Positions 49,339 to 60,789 of a DNA stretch of 64,000 nucleotides are shown in pieces. The notes beneath the pieces are model-generated. The model had not been told where the DNA came from. It made no database searches and worked only from the letters and a program-made list of their open reading frames with translations. Position 1 is the first letter of the stretch. Each line of letters starts with the position of its first letter. The position numbers and the translations under genes are program-made. The DNA is from Trichomonas vaginalis G3 (lineage: Eukaryota > Parabasalia > Trichomonadida > Trichomonadidae). The stretch spans positions 11,190,082-11,254,081 of the forward strand of contig NC_067207.1 of NCBI RefSeq assembly GCF_026262505.1, given 5' to 3'.

Positions 49339-52300
49339 ATGCCACGTAAGCTACGTAAGAATATACGTAAGAGGAAGAGAGCATTGAAACATCCAATAGT
49401 AAAACTGACACCACAACAACAGTTGCAACAACAAATAATGAATGACCCCACTATGTTGCAACAAATGTCAAGCAATCCTATGCTTTTAAACCGAGTTGTT
49501 GGTGCACAGAGTGGAGGTTTAAGAGCGGCACTTTTAGCGAAAATGGCAGGCTATGGTGGAGCTGCAGACGGAACAGCATATAACCCTCAAAGTCAAATGA
49601 ATTTGAGTTTACTCAAAAATCAAATATCAGATGTCAAAAAGTCAAACATAGACATACAGAAGCAAATAGGTGAAACGAAAAGAAACTAGAATATGACAGA
49701 CACACAAAGAAACTCAATGAGTTAAACGTAGAGAAAAAGAAGAAAGAAGAACAACTGAAAGAACTAAGTACAGAGGAATATGCGAAAAAAGTGTCAGAAA
49801 AAGCAACAGAAGTAGCAAAAATGGAACAAGATGTCATAAATTTGAAAAACCATACTACTCGATATAAAGTACTGAAAGATGAAGAGATAAAACAAAAAGC
49901 CCTGAAGACATATATGGATAGCGATGAGTATAAAAAAGAAGTTGAAGCAAATGTAAAGGCAGAAAAACTTTTACAGTTGCAAAACCAAACCGTACAGTAT
50001 GAAAACTTAGCACAAGAAAGTAAAAATAACGACGCAGCCATGCAAAAGGCAATGAAAAGCGCAGAATATATAAAAGCTAACAATGACTGGTTAGATGCCC
50101 AAGCCAACGCTAAAGCAGCCCAACTCATAGGGTCAATAAGGACAAAAATACAAGCGGATGAAGACAGTTCAAATGAAGCTTTAACAAATGCTGACTTTAA
50201 GAACGCCTTCGAAGCTCTTCATAGTAAGGTGAAACTAGTGAACGACTTCTCATCTGGAAAGAAACTGAAGTCTGAAGGTTTCGACAAAGAGTTAAAAGAA
50301 GTAGCACAAAATATGACGAAAATAACAGATGCAGCAACGAGACAGGCAGTTCAAAGTGCCTATGACGCTGTTAGAGCAACTGTTGTGAAAAGTCAAGAAA
50401 AAGAGTTACAACAGACCAAAACAGACCTAGTAAATGCTTTCTTAAGAACGAAAAGTCAGGTAGGACATTACGCTGCAGATGGAACATATGTGCCAGCTGG
50501 TGGAACTTATATACCAGCTGGTGGAACTTATATACTAGCTAGTGGAACTTATATACCACCAAACCCTCCAAGAGAAGCACCTGCACCAGGACTACCTAAA
50601 ACATTTACATCGTCACATGGACACAGACACAGGCATGCACCAAAAACAACACAACAACCAACACAACAACCAACAGTTCAAAACCCTGCACAACAACCAC
50701 CTCCACAACCAGCACAACAACCACCTCCACAACCAGCACAACAACCACCTCCACAACCAGCACAACAACCACCTCCACAACCAGCACAACAACCACAAAC
50801 AGAGCAAGGACATAAAAGAAGTAGAGAACAAGGAAACCAAGAATTCTTAAAAATGCTTAAAGAAGACTATGGTTACCCAGATACTATTGACTTTAGTGAC
50901 AGATATAAAGAAGCTATTAGAAAGTTCAAGGATGGAAATACTGACCCGAACCTATTTAGCTTTATGACTCAGCACCAAATCGGATATAATTTCAAACCTG
51001 GAAAATACAAGCTCGCAAAGGGATATGATTTAATAGCATATCATCCAAATGACATGAACGAATTTACTCCGAGATATTTGGTGTCAGAGATAAATGATAA
51101 AGATAATTCAACTATCTTCATGAAACGCGTAAAAAATAGAGACGGAACGAAAGAACAAAGGCTTATGAATGCGGATGACTTAAATAGGGAACTTGTTGAA
51201 AACGGTCTCGGAATATATGAAATGCCAGCAGATGAGGTACAAGAAACTCCACAGGAAGAACTAGTTCAGATACAACCAGACATGGAAGAAATAGTTCAGC
51301 AACAACAGCTAGAAGAGCCTGAAGGAAACGAACAAGTCCCTCCTTTGGAAACTAACTTCACAGAACTAGATGAAGATTTGGAACAGCCGAAAAATCTTGA
51401 CCCTCAACAAGAGTATGCGGAGAATATGGAATCTTTCCAAGAGTCTAAGAAAAATTCGGCTGACATAGTAGAAGAATATCGAAAAATGTTCGCCGACATA
51501 CAAAAGACTCCAACATCAGATGAAAATATTCAGCATAGAATGGAAGTACTGAAAGAAAGTGTACGCAAATACAACAATCCTTTTTACTTACGAGCATATA
51601 ACGTTCAATCTTTGGATGAACTCGGTGAAAATAAAAGGTTAAATTTCAACAAAACATATAGAAATGAAACATTGTTTAAAGTTCATTCAGAACCTAACCA
51701 ATATGGAAACAAACCTACTTTTGTTTCTGCAGACTATGGAACTACAATGAGATGGGGTCATAAAGCTAATCCAGATAGGTGGTTCATAAACTTACAACCA
51801 CAATTCCAAGAAGTTGTAGACGCAATGGAAGTCAATGGTGAACCAGATATAGCTGGTATTTTCAGCGCGGCTTTAATGCCATTGAAAGATATGAAAGATG
51901 CAGATATTTTGAACCAGTATGAAATGAACATGGCTGATGGAAATATAACACCTGACGTTCTAGAACATTTATCTCAAAGAACTACACAGAACCATAGAGA
52001 TGGTATATTTGGTGAAGAGTTTAGAAAGAAAGTTAGGGAGGAGAAGGAAGAGAAACCTATTGTACATGACCTTGCAAACGAAAGTTTACAAAAATGTCAT
52101 AAAAACTTACTTTGCAGACAATGAACCGAGAAGGGATGAATATTTAAGAAAACTCAAATGGACAGTACCAAATGAAATGTTAGTATTGAAAAACATGTTC
52201 CTTGACAAAATAAAACCAACTACAGAAATAAACGACGCCAAGACTGAAAGATTGGGTAAAAGCTTTCCCATTCACAAAAGATATAGTTGGTAACATGGAA

Positions 52301-52612
52301 AGAAAACCAGAATGGCTACAAAAACATATATTTGGAAACGAGCTTATTCCATATGGACAAGCTCTGTTTGAAGAGCTTGAACCAGAAACTCAGGAAAGAG
52401 TCATGCAAACAATACGCAAAGACTCAAATACAGACTATGACAAACTCTTTCTAGGATATAGGTTACCTGAGATGGGCGACCAGAGCCAAAAGGCAAAAAG
52501 GACATGGGAAATTTGCAACATACTAGATGAACATAATGCAAAGATGCAACAACTTCAAGCAGAGGGCAATGAAGGAAAAGAAGAGTTAAAAACTCAGTCA
52601 GGAAGAAAGTAA
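49339..52612 (+). pseudogene. Large P/Q-rich coiled-coil virion-type protein
   Basis: About 1,090 residues in total. Basic start (PRKLRKNIRKRKRALKHP), Gln/Met-rich segment, hydrophobic Gly/Ala patch (SGGLRAALLAKMAGYGG), long coiled coil (about 130-370), PAGGTYI repeats, a PAQQPPPQ tract, then a folded region ending before the capsid gene. The leader is CTTTTTAACTTCACTTAAAA. It may pack or scaffold DNA inside the capsid; this is inference from composition and order. It looks broken, with about two to three breaks. Confidence 0.65.
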
Positions 52613-52680
52613 AGCTTGGTCCACGTGGGTTCTATTATGACATATAAATCCAACTATTTCTATATTTTTACTCATATGAA

Positions 52681-54288
52681 ATGTACGCCGCTCAGAATAT
52701 AACGCCAACAGTTTTGGATGCTATGAATGGAAATGTTTCCGAATGGTATAACGAATGCGACAATGCCATTAGAAGGTCAGAAATAGTTCCTGGAACTTAC
52801 GAATATACAACTGCTGTTTCTTATGGAAACGTAGGTGAGTTTGGAGAAGGTTCTTCAACAACAGTAGATATTGCTTGCGACAGGTTTCATATAATTTCTA
52901 TTGACAACTCTTTCTTATACGTGGAACAAGACATTGAAATAAAACCTTCTGCCAAGTTGTCTGACAAGAAAGGTTGCAATGGAATTTTCTATGTCGGATA
53001 CCAATATGCTCCAGAAGTTTTCATGGGATATAAGATATATTCTAACTCTGACTTAGTTCAAACAGTAACATGGGCAAACTATGAATGGTTCGCTTTGAGA
53101 AACTCAGTACAACCACAAGCTAGAGAACAAACAGACCAGTATGCAACTATTGAGAAAATAAGAAGACTTGACCCTAACGTTCCAGGAGTTTATGTTAACC
53201 TTTCTGGACAAACTGCAGCAGCAGTAACCAAAGTAAAACTGAAACTTAGAGTTCCTTTGTCATCTTTCCTCATCTTCAGGTTTTTAAGATACTTGCCAAA
53301 CTGGGCAGGAAAAATTTCTATCGAACTTACTCCAAGCAAAAATAACTTAGTCATTGCACCAACACAAGACCCATTCACTCTTACAGAAGTAGTGGGAACA
53401 AATAAAATGTCATTCGCCGACTTTTGCAAAAACAAAGTTGACTTAGACTTTGGTTTCTCAAACCTCAACACTGAAGTAAACTATTATTTCAATGCTGCTG
53501 GAGATGCTTGGGACCCAGTTAAGTTCACATGCGAACAGTTTGAATGCAAGAGAATAGAAAGCAGACTTGCAGTCTATATGTTGGACCCAGATATTTCAAA
53601 TGCTTTAGCTGCCAAATATATTGCAGTTCCACTTATGTTCCCTATACACCAAATATCTGTCAAAGACTTTGCAGGTGAAGTTGGAAACCAAAGTGCTGAC
53701 CCAGGTGCAAGAACAGATATTGCCTTAACAACTGCAATGAAACATGCAGATACTATGTTTGTACTGTTCAGACGAACTATAAATGACTATTCTTGTTTCT
53801 ACAACCCTGGTATTAAATATCATATAAACATAGATGGCAAATATTATCCAAGAGAAGAATATTCTACAGTTGAGGATATGAGGTCATACAACTTGACATT
53901 AGATGCTATGAACTTTAACAACAACTTCACAACAACCATTAACCCTGAAATGCAAAGTTCTATTATGCCATATGTGAAAGTATGGACCCATACAGGAGCT
54001 CAAAACACTCAATATACAAATGGAGACCGTTCAAACTTTTGGCTTGGCATTCCATTTGCTGACTCAGAAGACTTTATGGGTGGTATTTCAACTGTTGGTA
54101 CAGTTCAAATACAATATACTGGTGACAGAGACGGTCCAAATGAATTGAAAGCAAAGAAGTTTACAAAACCAATAGCACTTTTCACGGAAGATGCTCTTTT
54201 GAAAATTCGTTCGATGAAACCTGCTGGGGCTCCTCAGATTGGTATAACGACAGCTTCCATCGAGCAGATTTTGGCAGCAGGTCAGTAA
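52681..54288 (+). CDS. Major capsid protein (double jelly roll)
   Basis: A 535-residue protein, near the size of Polinton major capsid proteins. It is strand-rich throughout, with FHIISIDNSFLYVEQDIEIK, SSFLIFRFLRYLPNWAGKIS, AVYMLDPDISNALAAKYIAV and a final GAPQIGITTASIEQILAAGQ. It would form the icosahedral shell. The leader TATTTTTACTCATATGAAATG is a textbook case of the promoter pattern here. Its last 107 bp overlap gene W on the other strand. It looks whole. Confidence 0.88.
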   Translation: MYAAQNITPTVLDAMNGNVSEWYNECDNAIRRSEIVPGTYEYTTAVSYGNVGEFGEGSSTTVDIACDRFHIISIDNSFLYVEQDIEIKPSAKLSDKKGCNGIFYVGYQYAPEVFMGYKIYSNSDLVQTVTWANYEWFALRNSVQPQAREQTDQYATIEKIRRLDPNVPGVYVNLSGQTAAAVTKVKLKLRVPLSSFLIFRFLRYLPNWAGKISIELTPSKNNLVIAPTQDPFTLTEVVGTNKMSFADFCKNKVDLDFGFSNLNTEVNYYFNAAGDAWDPVKFTCEQFECKRIESRLAVYMLDPDISNALAAKYIAVPLMFPIHQISVKDFAGEVGNQSADPGARTDIALTTAMKHADTMFVLFRRTINDYSCFYNPGIKYHINIDGKYYPREEYSTVEDMRSYNLTLDAMNFNNNFTTTINPEMQSSIMPYVKVWTHTGAQNTQYTNGDRSNFWLGIPFADSEDFMGGISTVGTVQIQYTGDRDGPNELKAKKFTKPIALFTEDALLKIRSMKPAGAPQIGITTASIEQILAAGQ

Positions 54289-54601
54289 GTTGTTCTTGAA
54301 CTGACTTCTCTCCGTCAAATATTGACAGTACGCCAGTTTTGACATAAAATTGTAAGATAAACTTTCCTTTAGAAATATCGGTCAGTTTTGTTGTTATATT
54401 TTTGTCAACGTCAAGAACTTTCACCATTTCAGTTATACCAACTTTCTTTGCTTTATGAAAATATTTTGGTTCAGCAAAGACTGCTATTCTATAACATTTT
54501 CCATTGTTTGTATAAAGAACTATTCTGTCAATGAACTTGTATTGTTTGTGAGTATAAACCTTGTTTTGCTTCAATTCGAAGAGATACTCAAATACGTCCA
54601 T
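54182..54601 (-). CDS. Maverick protein W
   Basis: A 139-residue protein starting MDVFEYLFELKQNKVYTHKQ. Strands RIVLYTNNGKCYRIAVFAE and KGKFILQFYVKTGVLSIFDG suggest a compact beta-rich fold; the C-terminal tail is Gln/Ser-rich. No family recognised. It overlaps the capsid gene end by 107 bp and faces gene Z across 18 bp, so it is tied to capsid expression from both sides. It looks whole. Confidence 0.65.
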   Translation of the reverse strand: MDVFEYLFELKQNKVYTHKQYKFIDRIVLYTNNGKCYRIAVFAEPKYFHKAKKVGITEMVKVLDVDKNITTKLTDISKGKFILQFYVKTGVLSIFDGEKSVQEQLTDLLPKSARWKLSLYQSEEPQQVSSNEFSKEHLP

Positions 54602-54619
54602 CTTTTTATTCTAAGTAAA
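54602..54619. promoter_or_regulatory. 18-bp dyad promoter between W and Z
   Basis: CTTTTTATTCTAAGTAAA, the same spacer as 29723-29740 in the opposite orientation. Confidence 0.6.
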
Positions 54620-55201
54620 ATGTCATTTCCGAAAAATAGAAGCGTAAGTGTTTCAAAAGGTTTAATGGCGGTGGCAGATGTGAAGTTAAATTCACCAACT
54701 CAAACAAACAGTCAAAGTGTTGTTGTCAATGTCAAAGAAAGAGATGTTGAAGTGGGGAAACCATACGAAGACGAAAATGGTATAACAATAGTTCCTGTAA
54801 AAGAACAACCAACATACCCTGAAGTTAGCAGAGACTTAAGTTCTGTTGCAGATATTCGAAACGACTACCAACAACTTAAAGACAAACTTAAAACTCAGGA
54901 GAAGATTTGTCAGGCTTTGGGTATAATGTTAAACTTGGTCGAACACAACCCTGTAAAAGTGAACTCATATGTCATCGCACCTCATGAAATTTTGAAAGAA
55001 CTATTGAAACTTTTGACAGAGGCAGACGATATAAACATTAAAGAAATAGAACCCGACGTTAGTTGCTGTGGTGTTTCATATAATGTCATTGACAAGATAT
55101 ACGTTATGAAAGGAGGTGAAACGTTGAACTTAAAATATAGTTTCCCAGACGTTATAAAAATATTTGACGACCACAACATTTCATTAAAATTTATTTGCTA
55201 A
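54620..55201 (+). CDS. Maverick protein Z
   Basis: A 193-residue protein: disordered Ser/Val/Thr-rich start, a conserved PYEDENGITIVPVKEQP segment, a short coiled coil, and a C-terminal alpha-beta part with two adjacent cysteines (EPDVSCCGVSY). No family recognised. Its place between capsid and penton genes suggests an assembly or virion role. The penton gene starts only 4 bp after its stop. It looks whole. Confidence 0.65.
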   Translation: MSFPKNRSVSVSKGLMAVADVKLNSPTQTNSQSVVVNVKERDVEVGKPYEDENGITIVPVKEQPTYPEVSRDLSSVADIRNDYQQLKDKLKTQEKICQALGIMLNLVEHNPVKVNSYVIAPHEILKELLKLLTEADDINIKEIEPDVSCCGVSYNVIDKIYVMKGGETLNLKYSFPDVIKIFDDHNISLKFIC

Positions 55202-55205
55202 GTAA

Positions 55206-56013
55206 ATGGCAGAAGACACAATGGTTTATACTATTACGACTAAAAACCCTGAGTCATATAATTCTATAACAACAAACTTACAAAGTCCTCAAGGACGATA
55301 TTGTAAACTAACCTTAAACACAATGACGACTAAAGCCTGTTTTGCTCTTTTGACACCAGAAGATTTTATTGTTGTGAATGGTAAAAAATACTCCTTTGAA
55401 GATACTTACTCAGATATACCACCAACAGGTTTTGTTGACTTATTTAATACTTTAAGGACGGATGTAACATGTGCTGCAACTAGAGCAGGTTTCATTATGT
55501 TTGGATGTCCGACTGAGTTTACTATAAACGATATGAGCTATAATACAAAACTTATATCTGGTTTTTACTACCAACAGTTTCCTATAACAGGAAAAGGTGT
55601 CATACAAGGAATGTCTGTTCCATTGACTTTAAGTACACCAATCTTATATATTGTTTCAAACTTAGGTTCAAAGTGTTATTCGAATGTCGACAGAAACTAC
55701 TATGACCAAAAGATACTCATGCGTATAAACAACACTTTCTCTGCTGGTTTGCCTATTGTTCATTCGAATGCAGAGTTTTCAGCTTTAGTAAACTCAAACA
55801 CTTTAGCAAACATAAACTTAACCTTAGTTGACGCAAACTTTGTTCCTGTAAAACTTTTATGTCCTATGTATTTGTCAATGACGGCAGAAAGTTTCGAATT
55901 GGAAGATGCAACTGGTGAAAGTATTGTATTACAAGAACAACTTCAACAACAAATAGCTCAAGAAACAACAAATGCAACAAATGGAACAAATGCAACAACA
56001 AAGTCAAGAATAA
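55206..56013 (+). CDS. Minor capsid (penton-like) protein
   Basis: About 268 residues, nearly identical to 28091-28897 apart from the extreme Gln-rich tail, which reads differently. It starts MAEDTMVYTITTKNPESYNS with AAGTAAATG at the start. Single-jelly-roll type by size and place next to the major capsid gene; I infer this rather than see a diagnostic motif. It may have about one break in its tail. Confidence 0.7.
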
Positions 56014-56040
56014 AAAAATATTTTTTTTTATTTTATAAAA

Positions 56041-57274
56041 ATGTACAGAATAGATGTTTTCAGATTTTTATGACTTCCAAGCGTTCAGAAATATGTGTCC
56101 ATTTAGAGACTATAACAAAGCAGTCGAGAATTTGAAACGTTTAGTCATTTATGTTGACTCTCCCCAGAATGTTATGTCATGAAAGAATGGGATGTTGTCT
56201 TTAACAAACCAAGAGCAACAATAGTTTCAGAACAAGAATGTAGACAGAAACTTAAGAAAATAAAAGTCGTACAAGTTGGAATGAAGATGTTAGATGCTTG
56301 GGATATCTTATTGTCAAAACTTGAAGATTTTTCAGTTCGTGGTATAAAGTTCTATACACCTTCTCCAAACTTCTATTCTATCTTCACTGGATATAAATAT
56401 GAACAAGTAGAATGGAAAGAAAATATTATAGAAGCTTGGTAGACCATGTCAAAGAAATTATATGCAATGGAAACGAAAAAGGTTTATGAGTATATCTTAT
56501 GTTGGTTTGCAAACATCTTACAACATCCAAGTGCTAAAAATGAAACTGCTCTCATTATAATTGGAAAACAAGGAACAGGTAAGAACACATTCTTTACAGA
56601 TATCTTATGCAAACTGTTAGAGGGCTATTCGAACCCGAATATGAAAACTTAGAAAACATCTGCGGTAAGTTTAACTTTCAATAGAGAATATGAAACTTAT
56701 AGTATGTAACGAACTTCAAAGTATAGATACAACAAAGGTTTTAAACTCGGATGCTTTGAAGAGTCTTATAACAGACAAAGTTGGAGTTGTTGAAAGAAAA
56801 TATAAAGACCAAAGAGTTTGTGAAAATGTTGCAAACTTCGTCATGGTTTCAAACAACGCCGTTCCGATGAAGTTAGAAAGTTCTGACAGAAGATATGTAG
56901 TTGTCAGAACGTCAGAAGCTCATATGCAAGATACAGAATATTTTGACGACTTAGCAGAAACCTTAACACCTAACTTTTACAACCACTTGTTCTCATATTT
57001 CATGACATTAGATATTTCTAAGTTCAATCCAAGACAAATTCCACATACCGAAGAGAGACAAACATTGTTAGAAGCAAACAAGAGTGTATATGAACTGTTC
57101 ATAGATGAAACTGACTTTGAGTGTTTAGATGAAAGGTCATTGTACGATTCGTATAAACAGTATTGTCAAGAGTATGGTTATATGACAGCTTCTAAACGAA
57201 CATTCTTGGCAAATGTCAAAAATCTTTTAGACGTACAGAATGGTGTATATACAAAGAAAAATTTTTCTGAGTAA
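56041..57274 (+). pseudogene. Maverick SF3 (D5-like) helicase
   Basis: Copy of 26825-28059. Walker A GKQGTGKNTF, Walker B MKLIVCNELQS, motif C FVMVSNNA, DRRYVVVR, and a conserved C-terminal part (CLDERSLYDSYKQYCQEYGY) that also has a counterpart in the primase-helicase of units A and B (CTECYRRYKEFAKENEF). It looks broken, with about three to four breaks. Confidence 0.85.
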
Positions 57275-57312
57275 ATTTTAAAAAAAAATATTTTTTTTAT
57301 CCGATAGAAAAG

Positions 57313-57732
57313 ATGACGAAATTCATCTCAGTAAATAAGTACATGACAGAAGTCAAAGATAAGTTAGCTCCATTCGCATATTTGAATGTTTACTTCTACA
57401 ATTTTGAAAAGTCTACATTTGACAAAATTTGGAACATTGCACCAGTTAAGTTTGCTGTTGTTAGAAAAAGTGGTGCAACTTTTGAAGACTTAGACATAGA
57501 AGGTTTGTTAGCAGTCAAAGAAAATTTTGACAGAAAGTTCTCAAAACTCGAAGAAGGCAAAGCATACAAACTTGTTATACCTTATGAACCAAAGAAAGCA
57601 GACGACTATGAATATTATGAGTCTAAGATAGTTGAAGTTCAAGGTAAATTGGGTAAAAAGATTTTAGAGTCTAAGCCAGTGTTTGCCCCTAAAGAGGAAG
57701 AGAACATTGACATTGACCCAGAAATGTTCTAA
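57313..57732 (+). CDS. Unknown protein Y
   Basis: A 139-residue protein, homologue of 26374-26788. Beta-rich core with YLNVYFYNFEKSTFDKIWNI and GKAYKLVIPYEPKKADDYEY, and an acidic end (EEENIDIDPEMF) like the acidic tails of phage single-strand DNA-binding proteins. That likeness and the helicase neighbour make such a role a fair guess, no more. Leader ATATTTTTTTTATCCGATAG. It looks whole. Confidence 0.65.
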   Translation: MTKFISVNKYMTEVKDKLAPFAYLNVYFYNFEKSTFDKIWNIAPVKFAVVRKSGATFEDLDIEGLLAVKENFDRKFSKLEEGKAYKLVIPYEPKKADDYEYYESKIVEVQGKLGKKILESKPVFAPKEEENIDIDPEMF

Positions 57733-57748
57733 AAATAAAATTTTATTT

Positions 57749-58203
57749 TTACATGTCAAATTTCTTTTTCTCTGGAACTGGTTCAGGTTCTTTCTTCTCT
57801 TCTTCTACTTTCTTTTCTTTCTTTTCTCTCTTCTTCTTCTTCTCTGGTGGAGTTATGTCAAATTTGGCGCAACCATATTTATGTAAAAGTTCTTTGTCCT
57901 TTAATAGCTCATCTATTCTGTTTTCTATTTCATCTTCAAGAACAGCGCATGTGTCTTCTTTGCATTCTAAGAAGTTTTGTTGGACTTCATCTCTCAAGAG
58001 GCGTCATCTCTGTCAACAAGTCTGTCATTGACAAATTTTAAGACTGCTCTGCTTAATGTTTTATGGTTCTTGTCATATTCCCAGAAACAGAACTTTAGAA
58101 CAAATTCACCTTTCTTGTTTACACTATGTAAGATTTTATGGTCGACAGATGTTTTGCTGTCAAAAAGCTTGTCTCGAATATAGATAGCGAAATCGCTAGA
58201 CAT
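57749..58203 (-). pseudogene. Unknown protein divergent to the ATPase
   Basis: About 150 residues, homologue of 25912-26352. It starts MSSDFAIYIRDKLFDSKTSV, has a folded N-terminal half and a Lys/Glu-rich C-terminal tail (EKKKKREKKEKKVEEEKKEP). It faces the ATPase across 36 bp of AT-rich spacer. It looks broken, with about one break. Confidence 0.55.
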
Positions 58204-58239
58204 TTTCTAAAAGATAAAAATTTTAATTTTTCTAAAAAT

Positions 58240-59098
58240 ATGTTAGAAAAAAAGTTTGCTGACATTGACAAGAAATTTGAGAATGTTTTAAACAAGAACA
58301 AGAGGAAGTTAGAAAATGCTCAGATAAAACCTATACATGACAAGTTCTTATTTGCTCAGAATGGTATAACAGGTCTAATTGCACCACCTGGGTCGGGTAA
58401 GACTTTCACTTATCTTAAAATGGCTGCACAACAACAAGAACTAGATGAGAAGAACCCATTCTATGAGTTAGTTGTTATTTGTAGTACTTCTGGTCAATTT
58501 GACCAAACCGTCAATTCGTTCAAAGATATTATAAAAAGTCAAAACTAGTATGTATAAAGACTCTGAGTTTTGATTGGATAAAGAAGTACCAAAGAAGAGT
58601 TTTGATATAATGCTATAAATGAGTATGTCAATTCTAAGTTTAAAGACCCAAATGAGGAAATGCAGAGAATATTAGAGAAGAACACTTCAGAAACAAACAG
58701 AAAGAGATAGAATACATTTCGAAGAAATTGCAATCTTACGATTGGAAGACTTACCCTCACAGATGTCTTCTTATCTTAGATGATTTCGCCTCTCATCCTT
58801 TGTTAAAGAACAGAGAACAAGATATGTGTCGAATTCTTAAGAAGCTCAGACACTTTAACATCTCAGTTGTCATTTGTGTACAGACAGCAAAAGAGTTTAA
58901 GTAAGGATGTTAAAAGAATACTTACTGATATCATACTTTTCCCTGGATTGTCCGAAGACGATTTCATGAACTTATGAAAGAGTCCATGGCAGGTAAGTTT
59001 GACAGACATGAACTATGGGAGAAGTACAAAGTCATACAAGACCCTCATACTTCTTTCAGAATTCACATCTACGCGAACAAAGTTCAAATTGTAAAAAA
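58240..59098 (+). pseudogene. Maverick genome-packaging ATPase
   Basis: It starts MLEKKFADIDKKFENVLNKN. Walker A is GLIAPPGSGKTFTYLKM, followed by a strand ELVVICSTSGQF typical of viral FtsK/HerA ATPases, a helical middle, a Walker B strand ending LLILDDFASHPLL, and an end HTSFRIHIYANKVQIVK. It drives DNA into the capsid. It looks broken, with about four to five breaks. Confidence 0.8.
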
Positions 59099-59330
59099 GT
59101 CAATAAAAATAAAGAGTTTTGTGCTGAATTCAATAAAAATATATTTTTAGGGTAGATGGGTATATCTAACCCGATTTCTAACCTCATTTCTACCCCATAT
59201 GTCCTTACTGAAAAAGTACGTGTTCCATATGTCATTTTTACTCAGAATTTTACTCAGAATTCAATAAAAATATATTTAGGGTAGAAGGTATATCTACCCC
59301 GATATCTAACCTCTTTCTACCCCAGTTATT
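59099..59330. repeat. GGGTAGA/TCTACCC dyad boxes before gene X
   Basis: Two boxes of the type AAAATATATTTTTAGGGTAG then GGTATATCTACCCCGAT, at 59135-59200 and 59260-59325. They lie at the 3' end of gene X. Similar boxes follow at 60320-60380 and 60440-60510. Confidence 0.7.
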
Positions 59331-60241
59331 TTATAAGCGTTTTACATGGTAAACATTGTGAATTCGTGAAATTCTAAACAATTTCGTAGCTTCTATTTCT
59401 TTCTGTCAGTACATCGAATGTTTTAACAATGCGAAGGTTTCTTTATATTTCTTCTTGACATCTGAAAGAAGGAAATCGTCAGCTGTTGGATAGTTTTTGT
59501 TCAGAAATGTCAACATGTCCATTTTATCTTCTGCTGGTTTCTCTACTTCTTTCTTTAAGTCAGCATAGTCGTTTCGCATACGTTCTATCTCTTTGACGGA
59601 GTAGTTATATTTCCTCATTGCTGCTTTACATTTTGAACATTGTGGGTTCATTTTAGCATTGTACATTGAAATCTTACCTGCTAGTATGACTAAGGCGTCA
59701 ATGGTTTTTCTTTAACTCAAAAGTTGCGGGTTTTATCTGTTCATTCCATACTTTACTCTTCTATCTTTATCTCTTATCTGCCATACACATTTTGCAACTA
59801 ACGAAACAAAGTTCGTAGGTCTTAAACTCCCCAGATTTGTATATGTCAGAGATGTTCTTATATACCATGTCGCAATCTTTGTCCATGACTTTGTGGTTGC
59901 AATGAAATCCAAGAAACTCATAGTTAACCTTACGTATGAACTTCTTTATTTCTACTGAGTCAGTTGCTTTGACTTCTATTTCATCGAATTCTGGAATAGT
60001 GAGTTTTTGTTGTTGGATTTCAGGCAATTTGGGTAAATGGTCAATAATATCCTGCATTTCATAAAGATACTGTATTTGTTTCATCTTTCGCACTACAGTC
60101 TAAATTACTTGTTAAAAGTTCTTGCTTTATCTTCTGGATTTCTGTCTCAAAAGTATATGAAGAAGGAATGAAGCTTTTCATCTCTACTAACATTGAAGTT
60201 GGGTTCATGACTAACGAGTTTGGTGCTGTTGTTGCTAACAT
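59331..60241 (-). pseudogene. Cassette gene X, second copy
   Basis: Homologue of 21673-22569 reading leftward from 60241, with the cassette leader TTTTTATTGTAAGAACATG. It shows the same CNHK and CSKCKAAMRKY pairs and the FLLSDVKKKYKETF segment. It sits in a block flanked by 20-bp direct repeats (59083-59103 and 60521-60540), whereas in Mav-1 that site has one copy of the repeat and no insert. It looks broken, with about four to six breaks. Confidence 0.75.
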
Positions 60242-60545
60242 GTTCTTACAATAAAAATAAAAAATATTTTTTAAAAAAACCAACTTTATTTTTTATTTCG
60301 GGAAAACTCATGACAAATTCAAGAGGGTAGAAAAGAGGTTAGAAAACAGGTTAGATATACCCATCTACCCTAAAATATATTTTTGGGTCCTTTACACTCA
60401 TACGAAGAAGTCATGACAAAACATTTACGAAGAAGTCATGAAAATTCAAGAGGGTAGAAAAGAGGTTAGAAAACAGGTTAGATATACCCATCTACCCTAA
60501 AATATATTTTGGGTGTAAAATTCAAATTGTAAAAAGTCAAGCTTG
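60242..60545. repeat. Spacer with two dyad boxes and minisatellite units
   Basis: Two GAGGGTAGAAAAGAGGTTAG boxes ending in TACCCATCTACCCTAAAATA, separated by ACGAAGAAGTCATGACAAAA units of the 24-bp family. It ends with the second 20-bp direct repeat. Confidence 0.75.
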
Positions 60546-60565
60546 AAAAATCTAAGTGTTTAGTC

Positions 60566-60745
60566 TTAGTAAGATGGTAGCTTCTTAAAGCATATGCCGT
60601 CCTTGAGTTTTATGTACGTGAAGAGAAGTACAATGAATTCAATTACGAGTACAATTGCAATGACAACTAAGGCAACTATTTTTGTCTTTTGCCAGCAAGA
60701 GTACTTCTTCTCTTCCAATGGTTCGGCAGAACTATACTCACTCAT
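60566..60745 (-). CDS. Small single-pass membrane protein
   Basis: A 59-residue protein: acidic start (MSEYSSAEPLEEKKYSCWQK), a hydrophobic segment of about 23 residues (IVALVVIAIVLVIEFIVLLF), and a short basic end. Single-pass membrane protein, N-terminus probably cytoplasmic or virion-internal. ATTTCTC precedes the start. Many viruses with an internal membrane carry such proteins, but no family is recognised. It looks whole. Confidence 0.6.
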   Translation of the reverse strand: MSEYSSAEPLEEKKYSCWQKTKIVALVVIAIVLVIEFIVLLFTYIKLKDGICFKKLPSY

Positions 60746-60789
60746 GAGAAATGCCAAAACGGTTTAATAGAAAAAGTGTCATTTTTTCA

